Positions 59,801-64,000 of a DNA stretch of 64,000 nt are shown one piece after another. This stretch comes from Bicyclus anynana (Eukaryota > Arthropoda > Insecta > Lepidoptera > Nymphalidae). Below the pieces are notes generated by a model. That model ran no database searches, was not told where the DNA came from, and saw only the letters and a program-made list of their open reading frames with translations. Positions within the stretch are counted from its first letter, which is position 1. Each line of letters starts with the position of its first letter. Made by a program: the position numbers and the translations under genes. The stretch spans positions 7,268,971 through 7,332,970 of the forward strand of contig NC_069105.1 of the NCBI RefSeq assembly GCF_947172395.1. Direction: 5' to 3'.

Positions 59801-62800
59801 ATCGCCTGATGGGGCCCGAAAGCTGAAGCAAAAGAGATGGGCGGAATGGCTCTCTAAGGGCGTCTCCTCTGAGTGTTAAGTGAGAGTCTAGCTCAACAGT
59901 GAGCCCGAATATGAGTTGTTAACGATGATGATGAATATTGGATAGAAGCAGGCGTTACTTTGCGGAAGTTCATCATGATTATATAATGATTTATTTATTT
60001 TGCTATCATCCGCGGAAAGTCGACAAACCCAAAACCGAAACCGAACTTTGCAATTGCACGTTGTAGAGTCAACATCTCCTGAGGATGCTCCGGTTTCGGG
60101 GTGAAACGTACGTAGAGAGTACTTTGTCGGATCTGGGTGACGTTGTCGCATGGGTTCGTCGACTTTTCGCGGATGATAGCAAAATAAATAAATCATTATA
60201 TAATGATGACGATGAAGAAAATAAATATATTTTATATCTGCGTTTCAGAGCCGGTGCTGTGCACGATGGCCATGATAGCGCAGGTGCACGCCGGCATGTG
60301 GCGGCGCAACGGGTTCGCTCTGCTCAACCAGCTCTACTTCTACCACAACGTCAAGTGCCGCACCGAGATGTTCGACAGGGACATCGTCATGCTGCAGGTA
60401 GTAAAATAAAAGAGAAAAAATTGAGTGTGTTTTAGACCACACGATTGAAGTAAAACTTCTTCCATAAATAAAAATAAAGCGCCATCTATGAGCCTCAAGC
60501 GTAACTGCATCGCAACAGATTTTGGAAGTATACAAAAAGGGTTTGTTCTCTAAGAACGCCATCTGCTGGTAGTTTAATATAGCAAACACCGTTTCACGAT
60601 GCCCGTAGATGGCAGCATCTTAAAAGCTTTACCCGATTGCACTTTTTGTAACGCATTCACCGACTTTCACCAAGTCAAGTGTGCGTAAAAACCTTTTATT
60701 TAAAAAAAAAAAAACAGACGACGTTCCTATTTATAATATTAGTTGGGACTATCGGATGCCCGCAATTTCGTCTGCATTAAATTCAGTTTCCATGGTATCT
60801 GCAATATTTGTGATAAACTGATTTTATTCCGGGATAAAAAGTACCCTATATGTTGCTCAATAACTCCTCTACCGTCCAGCAAAACCGTTCAACCGTTACA
60901 GAGATTAGCCCTGACAAACAGATAAATTAAAACTTTTTGTGTTTTAGTTCTTTTCTAAACAACTAAGTGTTGAGGAAACAGCACTATCATAGACAATATT
61001 TTTTTTTTTTATATCATAGACAGACACTTTTATTTATATGTATTGATTTGACTTGTCTTCCAGATTGGTGCATCACTGATCGAGAGCAACGAGTTCATAA
61101 TCCACGTGCTGAACAAGTTCAACTTGCTGGAGTGGGCGGCGGCTGACTTCGAGCAGAAGTCCATAGAAGACGACACCTTGAGGTACACCATCAGCATGGT
61201 GGAGGAGTTCCTCGGACTCTTGATAACTGGTAAGAGAGCAATACTGATTTAATTTAATTTAATTTACTTGATAAAAAACCTCAAACTTTTAACCTTTATC
61301 CGCATCTAAATTGACTGTTGTAAAACTTGTGTTTTGTCTGTGCACTCATTATTTGACAGTGACATAATAATTATTATGTATCGGTTGCAGAATGGGTGCA
61401 TTTTATAAAACAAGCATCTCAATACAAATTCCAAATATCACTTAATTGTAGGTTAATTGTTAAAATCGAGAATGGTAGCTGAAGTCCCAAATTATTATCC
61501 CAATTGCTGGTTTCCCTAAGAGGTTTCGCGAATCTGAAGTTAAACTAAAGTGGGTGGTCTAAAACTCGCGTATTTATATCAGCAAATAAACAAAACTTAT
61601 AATCGAGAAATTCTTTGAACGTAAAACGCGTAACAATGACAAGCAATTGTGCATCTTTTCATCCTAGCTATAAGGTCGATCTGTGATTTTTAAATTTAAC
61701 AGTAAGTCATTTTTAAACATCTCTTATTTTCCCAGTTGTGGGCTCCCGCTACGTCCCAGGCGTGGGCGAGGTTTGCAACGAAGAGCGAACCAAAAAGGAG
61801 ATCATACAGATGCTATGTGTCAAACCTATGCCACACTCTGAGCTTAATAGGTGAGTGATCTTTGGAGTGTCATTAAAAAATATGATATTGCCCATTTATG
61901 GTGACTATACGAGGAGGTAAATCAGTGGCGTGAACTTCATAGATATATTTGCAACTAAGGACTGCATTAAACTGTTTTTACCAAATTAAATCTGTAAAGC
62001 CTGTTTCACTATCTATTGAGCGAAAAGCTGTTATTAACATGGTAAGATAAGTTCAAAGTATAATTAAGTTCAAATGCCAAGGAACAGAATACAAGGCATC
62101 TCCAATTAGATCTTTTTCAAACAGCTATGTTTAGATTAATTTGCCATCAAGCCAATGAATCACAAAGTGCCACGACAGGGACTAGTTCAAATTGCTGGCC
62201 GTTAAGACATGAATAAAAAGACCATTGCTCTTCAAGATTGTCACAATCCTGTGTAAAAAGTGTAATCCGAATTGGCCTTTAAAGCAAACAACCGAGGTAT
62301 TCCCAAAAGATGAGACGAATATCATAGCAATCCATGGATTCACCGTGCAGGTGCCGGGTCCATCGCGTGGTGAGAGAAAAACACCAAGCAAAGTCAGGAC
62401 TTGTGACTACAGGATGTGGGGTTAAGGAATTCCTTGACGATCGATCAACACTCCCCTTCTCTGCTCGTTTAAATTGTCTGTCATAGACTTAAAAACCTTG
62501 ACTTGACTGATGAGTAACCGACCGATCCCAAAAACAATACATGTATTTATAACACATCGGCCCTACTTCCAGATCTCTCCCCGAGGATCAGTTGCACGAG
62601 ACTGGTCTTGAAGCAGTGATCCACGAAGTTGCCGACTTCGTGAAGCCGACGAGCGGCAACAACCGCGGCGTGTACAAACTCAAGCCGCACCTGTTCGACG
62701 AATACGACACCTTCTTCTACCACTACACCAGGGAGGAGCTCTCCAGGAGCGAGGAGGAACAGAGGAACAGGAGGAAGTCTGCTGGTGAGTGCTTCTTACT

Positions 62801-63629
62801 ACTACTACTCAAGCAGGGAGCAGGAGCAAGTGCTGAGTGCTTCTGTACAACGAGATGTAGGTAATGATCCAGGAGATGTGACTTAGTGACAATCTTCTAC
62901 CACTACACAAGGGAGTAGTTCTCTTGAAGCCAGGAGGAGCAGAGGAATAGGAACTAGACTGGTAAGTGCTTCTGTACAACAGGCTGTAGGTAATGATCCA
63001 CGAGAGGTTACTTCATGATAATCTTCCATGACTACACTCAGGAGGAGCTTTCTAGAAGCAAGAAGGAACAGAGAAATAGGAGGTAGGCTGGTTAGTATTT
63101 CTGTACAACAAGCTGTAGGTAATGATCCACGTGATGTGACTTTGTGACAATCTTCCATCATAACACCAGTAATGGAAGATTGTCCACCACCACTACAGAA
63201 GCGAGGAGAAACGGAGGAGTAGGAGGACAGCATGAGCGCTTCTGTACTATGATCAATAAGGTGATCGATTTCTTGACAACCTTTTACCACCACCAAGGAT
63301 CTCTAAAAGCGACTAAGGACAAAGGAACAAGAGGGAGTCTACTGGGCAGTGCTTTTCTGTACAACTGGTTCTAGGTAATGATCCCTCAGGTGGCCGACTA
63401 CGTTACTATACTCTCAGTGCACCAGGGTAGAAGAATTTTCATGATATTTTCACGATTTCCAGGTTTGCCAGAGTGCTGTCCGCCGCCGCCCCTGCCGAAG
63501 CTGGCGGCCCCCTTCAGATTGCTGGCCAACCTACTGCAGTGTGACGCCGCGCTGCATGTGCTGCGCTGCGTGCTCGAGAGGGCGCTCGACTTGAGGGCGA
63601 GATCGTTCTCCGAGCCCCAAGTACACAAG
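35791..63629 (+). CDS. Ubr1: UBR1/UBR2-type N-degron E3 ubiquitin ligase, 18 exons, 3' end beyond window
   Basis: Exons 35791-35879, 45151-45299, 46334-46498 (or to 47146), 48017-48171, 48843-48985, 50133-50229, 50770-50912, 51916-52029, 52991-53241, 53820-53998, 54579-54776, 55863-56049, 56477-56662, 60249-60397, 61064-61229, 61736-61850, 62573-62784, 63463-63629. All junctions keep phase, giving about 955 codons; human UBR1 is about 1750 aa. The zinc-binding UBR box is split over exons 3 and 4: CGKVFKQGEPAYSCREC (about 118-134) and TCVLCVECF...CDCGDTEAW (to about 186). Exons 6-8 encode the ClpS-like site for bulky N-terminal residues (YCTVLYNDETHTFEQVITTL, then HAHVVAHQTFAMKLL, about 250-351). 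Exons 9-18 are the helical middle. The RING and autoinhibitory end lie past 64000. The ligase marks proteins with destabilising N-termini for the proteasome. UBR1 versus UBR2 is not decided. Confidence 0.92.
35908..36125. repeat. Intron duplication, copy 1 (copy 2 at 37096-37365)
   Basis: CAGTTCTTGCAGTCAGTCAA, then CCTGGTACTTTGAA and CCTCTATTGTC occur in the same order in both copies, about 1.2 kb apart, with many small differences. Confidence 0.6.
37096..37365. repeat. Intron duplication, copy 2
   Basis: Diverged direct copy of 35908-36125, extending through ATGAATTTAATTAAAACTCC. Confidence 0.6.
37763..38010 (+). mobile_element. SINE-B
   Basis: Head GCCGTGATAGCCCAGTGGAT, B-box GGTTCAAATC, tail CAGTGAGCCATATATTGGTT. 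A SINE-A 3' part follows at 38032-38248. Confidence 0.7.
38032..38248 (+). mobile_element. SINE-A 3' part
   Basis: GGTGGGAGGCTTGGCTAGTT through GGGCTAACTTGTAAAGAAT to an A run. No tRNA-like head. Confidence 0.7.
38291..38317. repeat. Perfect 11-bp hairpin
   Basis: GGCTTGTGTAG, loop ACTAA, CTACACAAGCC. Confidence 0.6.
39030..39310 (+). mobile_element. SINE-C, tRNA-derived
   Basis: Head CGTGGCGTAGTGGGTAGTGA and B-box GGTTCGATTCCCAC, unlike SINE-A and B. The body contains GATGAGCATTGGTGTTTTCC and a TA-rich tail. Only this copy is seen. It is not a functional tRNA gene, because the anticodon arm region does not pair as in a tRNA. Confidence 0.6.
39677..39865 (+). mobile_element. SINE-A with duplicated B-box segment
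   Basis: Head GGCCTCCGTGGCGCAGTGG; then GGAGGTCCTGG.TTCGATCCC occurs twice (about 39710 and 39763) before the body. The 3' part is missing after about 39865. Confidence 0.7.
39934..40320 (-). mobile_element. ACTAGCGGACGCCCGCG-type dispersed element, partly duplicated
   Basis: Starts ACTAGCGGACGCCCGCGTCC. The segment from ATGGATTTTTCGGGATAAAA to TTCAGCTAAATCG occurs twice, diverged (about 39985-40080 and 40145-40230). Related copies are at 43738 and 29868. Confidence 0.5.
40551..40890 (-). mobile_element. CTAG-ended dispersed element with (CCCCTAC)n-like tract
   Basis: CTAGCCGACGCCCGCGCGAC, a C-rich tract with CCTACCCCTACCCC units at about 40605-40675, and a TATAATATTAGTATAGAT end. Helitron-like by its termini. 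Confidence 0.5.
41099..41294 (-). mobile_element. Helitron-like element, minus strand
   Basis: CTAGCTGACGCTGCGCGGTT start and CTTTATAATATTAG end: the inverted counterpart of 4007-4202. Confidence 0.55.
41603..41890 (+). mobile_element. SINE-B, near full length
   Basis: GCCGTGATAGCCTAGTGGAT head, GGTTCGAACCTGGTCCGGGG, and tail GAGGAGACTCGTGCTCAGCA. Confidence 0.75.
42120..42290 (+). mobile_element. SINE-D, tRNA-like head
   Basis: TTGTTGGTCGATTGGTTAAT (A-box-like) and GGGATCGAATCCCGGGTTGG (B-box). Single copy in the window; body short and unassigned. Confidence 0.5.
43069..43308. repeat. Tandem duplication, 120-bp unit, two copies
   Basis: ATCTGCTCTTAAGCCATTTT starts both units (43069, 43189); both end in CCCTCTTTGGGAAGAATCTG with few differences. 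Confidence 0.75.
43738..43950 (-). mobile_element. ACTAGCGGACGCCCGCGACT-type element
   Basis: Starts ACTAGCGGACGCCCGCGACT and ends CCTTTATAATATTAGTGTGA. A complete-looking copy of the family at 29868 and 39934. Confidence 0.55.
45013..45106 (+). pseudogene. Decayed copy of UBR exon 2
   Basis: Blocks GACGCTcGTGGTGGAG, GTGCTgTCGCCA and GCCGTGCCaAgGATATA-like text follow the order of exon 2 (45174-45271) with substitutions and an internal deletion of about 20 nt. It lies about 45 nt upstream of the functional exon and has stops in the expected frame. Confidence 0.6.
46334..47217 (+). repeat. Five in-frame copies of UBR exon 3 (162-bp units)
   Basis: The original exon is 46334-46498. Donor-linked starts GTACGCATAC recur at 46499, 46661, 46823, 46985 and 47147, an exact 162-bp period. 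Each unit repeats QPLEQFVWGAAESSQPPPP and CGKVFKQGEPAYSCREC. Between copies lies GTACGCATACTATACCAG (18 nt), which starts GT and ends AG. Copies differ by single bases only (for example Gln to His in the fifth). Every acceptor and donor is in phase, so any span of copies would keep the frame. A sixth partial copy ends in TGCTGA at 47217. An assembly artefact cannot be excluded. Confidence 0.9.
47238..47431 (-). mobile_element. Helitron-like element, minus strand
   Basis: CTAGCTGACGCCGCACGGCT start and a TTTATAAAATTAGTATTAGA end, directly after the exon 3 array. Confidence 0.55.
48017..48171 (+). CDS. Ubr1: UBR gene exon 4, second half of UBR box
   Basis: GTGTGCAG|GC ATG GAC opens the frame. 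It carries TCVLCVECFKVSAHRHHKYK, then GGGGCCDCGDTEAW and CELHA: the remaining Cys/His zinc ligands and the acidic CDCGD loop that contacts basic N-terminal residues. It ends GCT|GTATGA in phase 0. Confidence 0.9.
48253..48400 (-). mobile_element. SINE-B tail part, minus strand
   Basis: CAACCCATATTCGGCTCACT to CACACACGCAGAGAATTAAG. Confidence 0.65.
48494..48808 (+). mobile_element. SINE-A, full length, upstream of UBR exon 5
   Basis: CCTCCGTGGCGCAGTGGTAT head to an A run. It ends 34 nt before exon 5 and is inverted relative to the SINE-A at 48991-49319. Confidence 0.8.
48991..49319 (-). mobile_element. SINE-A, minus strand, abutting the UBR exon 5 donor
   Basis: Its T run begins five bases inside the intron, right after GTATG. 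The head is the complement of GGTTCGATACCC and GGCGCAGTGG near 49312. Confidence 0.8.
51430..51640 (+). repeat. Dispersed repeat (GATTCACCGTGCGGGTGCCG type)
   Basis: CCATGGATTCACCGTGCGGG, a palindromic GGTTAAGGAATTCCTTAACC and CCAAATTTGGTAAGATCC. Relatives are at 33310-33530 (inverted) and 62320-62470. Confidence 0.6.
52046..52240 (-). mobile_element. SINE-B tail part, minus strand
   Basis: AACAACCCATATTCACTGTT to TTTGAGACACGTGATATTTA. It starts about 17 nt past the exon 8 donor. Confidence 0.65.
53304..53620 (+). pseudogene. Two decayed tandem copies of UBR exon 9
   Basis: Copy one (53304-53455) follows the last 150 nt of exon 9, including GGGGTAATGCAGCATGACTG, AAGAGGACTATGGCTATATT and a donor-like GGTGAGC. 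Copy two (about 53550-53620) keeps only the GTCTACTAAGAGGACTATGG part. Substitutions and small deletions disable both; splicing into exon 10 is predicted from the functional copy at 52991-53241. Confidence 0.75.
53623..53707. repeat. Imperfect hairpin, arms about 30 bp
   Basis: TTTTTTTGACATGGCGAAAC...AAGGGTTC pairs with GAACCCTTCAATTTCGCCAT...A run. A related single arm is at 53262-53290, next to the exon 9 donor. Confidence 0.65.
54012..54031 (+). repeat. Exon echo: 20-nt copy of UBR exon 10
   Basis: CACGACCACTCGTTCTCGAT is identical to 53852-53871 in exon 10 and starts 13 nt past that exon's GT donor (53999). Confidence 0.75.
55158..55644. mobile_element. MITE-3, second copy
   Basis: Same order and sequence as 15954-16450, with ends GGGATGATG and (complement) GGATGATGAC. 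It contains an ATG/ATC triplet microsatellite at about 55289-55318. Confidence 0.65.
56888..59573 (+). mobile_element. 5'-truncated Jockey-like LINE (endonuclease part + reverse transcriptase)
   Basis: A 13-bp duplication ATCATCATTATTG (56875-56887; 59574-59586) flanks the insert, which ends in a polyA run. The first frame (to about 57190) covers the end of an APE-type endonuclease (SESHVND, SAIYCPPPN); a frameshift leads to GGDWNAKHAFWGS and SSDHTP. The reverse transcriptase frame (57574-59298 from its first Met) has HQFGFRKQHST, FLDVQQAFDRVWH, GVPQGSVLGP and the catalytic TYADDAAF (YADD at 58786-58797). A second frameshift near 59275 separates the last 60 codons. ORF1 is missing. The element is in the sense direction of the UBR gene, in intron 13, and is unlikely to be active. 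Confidence 0.9.
59587..59935 (+). mobile_element. SINE-B tail part interrupted by another insertion
   Basis: GAGGAAACCTGCACACCAGA through GGCCAGCGTGGTGGACTATT, then about 150 bp of unrelated sequence containing ATCGCCTGATGGGGCCCGAA, then the SINE end GAGCCCGAATATGAGTTGTT. Confidence 0.55.
59969..60213. mobile_element. MITE with about 48-bp terminal inverted repeats
   Basis: The left arm (ATTATATAATGATTTATTTA, then TTTTGCTATCATCCGCGGAA) is the near-exact complement of the right end (TTTTCGCGGATGATAGCAAA, then ATAAATAAATCATTATATAA). It ends about 36 nt before UBR exon 14. Confidence 0.7.
60479..60615. promoter_or_regulatory. Cluster of three CTCF-like motifs
   Basis: Complement of 60479-60492 keeps YAGRKGGCRS; complement of 60556-60569 reads CCAGCAGATGGCGT (one mismatch to CCASYAGRKGGCRS); 60602-60615 reads CCCGTAGATGGCAG (one mismatch). 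All lie in UBR intron 14. Confidence 0.3.
62320..62470 (+). repeat. Dispersed repeat (GATTCACCGTGCAGGTGCCG type)
   Basis: CCATGGATTCACCGTGCAGG, GGGGTTAAGGAATTCCTTGA, ACACTCCCCTTCTCTGCT. Same family as 51430 and, inverted, 33310. Confidence 0.6.
62855..63440 (+). pseudogene. Decayed tandem copies of UBR exon 17
   Basis: Four to five units of about 115-140 nt, each with a GGTAATGATCCACGAG-like start (exon: GCAGTGATCCACGAAG), a CTTCTACCACTACAC-like middle, a GAAGGAACAGAGAAATAGGA-like end and a TGCTTCTGTACAAC spacer derived from intron 17. They carry stops and indels and lie between exons 17 and 18. Confidence 0.7.
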
Positions 63630-63748
63630 GTACGTTGTCTTGCTGGTGCGTTTAAAGTTAAACAGCACTGCTTCGCAATTCATTTGACAATGAAAAATAC
63701 ACCAAGCTGCACTAATCTGTTAAACGTAGATTGTGAAACATTACGCGG

Positions 63749-64000
63749 CTCAGACCAATTATAGAAGGACCTGTATCGCATTCATAGTCACGAACAAAAT
63801 TGTCTGTCATTTTCTGAGGAAAACGAGCTTAGATTTTGTATATATCTTATACTAAACTAGAAGTTTTTGCCCGTTTTTTACACCATTCAACTACACAAAA
63901 AGGTATTTTTACGGAGCTCTTTAACCGACGAACACGATTACAACTATTTAACATCGATTCTATAGAGACAGTTTTTATAATCGCATTAGATCGTTGATCA
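63749..64000. mobile_element. MITE-1 copy, cut by the window end
   Basis: Starts CTCAGACCAATTATAG and follows 6332-6580 closely to the last base. The right end and target duplication are outside the window. It lies in UBR intron 18. Confidence 0.75.

Noticed and set aside
63883..64000. Further UBR exon at the window edge
   Set aside because: The sequence is the third copy of MITE-1, not coding.

Overview
The window is nuclear DNA of an insect, most probably a butterfly or moth (Lepidoptera). It is AT-rich, with small exons separated by GT..AG introns, and is packed with repeat types known from lepidopteran genomes: tRNA-headed SINEs (one family resembling the Metulj SINEs described in Heliconius), Helitron-like TC...CTAG elements, RTE- and Jockey-type LINE pieces and many small inverted-repeat elements (MITEs). 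No bacterial operon, tRNA gene, rRNA or CRISPR array was seen. The species cannot be named from sequence alone.

Four protein genes could be assembled exon by exon, with reading phase conserved across every junction. (1) 3007-10325, + strand, six exons, 302 aa: a DUF829/TMEM53-like alpha/beta hydrolase. (2) 10798-21122, - strand, eleven exons, 780 aa: the nucleolar multi-RRM protein RBM28/Nop4. (3) 21751-23929, + strand, seven exons, 437 aa: the mitochondrial complex I assembly methyltransferase NDUFAF7. It is divergent from RBM28 across a 628-bp shared upstream region. (4) 35791 to beyond the right edge, + strand, eighteen exons seen (about 955 codons): a UBR1/UBR2-type N-degron E3 ubiquitin ligase with an isolated first coding exon, a 9.3-kb first intron, a UBR box, a ClpS-like region and the start of the helical middle part. 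The RING end lies outside the window. A short acidic terminal exon of a further upstream gene may sit at 2417-2457. The genes have unrelated housekeeping roles (ribosome biogenesis, respiratory complex assembly, protein turnover); only RBM28 and NDUFAF7 are plausibly co-regulated through their shared upstream region.

1-3000 is mostly non-coding with SINE pieces. 24000-35700 is intergenic and built largely of transposon remains, including a 4.2-kb segment bounded by perfect 18-bp inverted repeats. 36000-45000 (UBR intron 1) is a second transposon graveyard. A 5'-truncated Jockey-like LINE with a 13-bp target duplication fills UBR intron 13.

The most unusual signal is repeated copying of exon sequence into neighbouring intron DNA. 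UBR exon 3 (the first half of the zinc-binding UBR box) is present as five nearly identical 162-bp in-frame units separated by 18-nt GT...AG linkers. Short exon copies start 13-19 nt past the splice donor in three different genes (9401, 14153 on the minus strand, 54012, plus the exon 3 array). Decayed tandem copies accompany UBR exons 2, 9 and 17. Also notable: UBR exon 5 sits between two inverted SINEs; a TTAA-flanked MITE carrying hormone-receptor-like palindromes lies about 20 nt from an RBM28 splice acceptor; and two MITEs inserted one after the other into the same 8-bp target.
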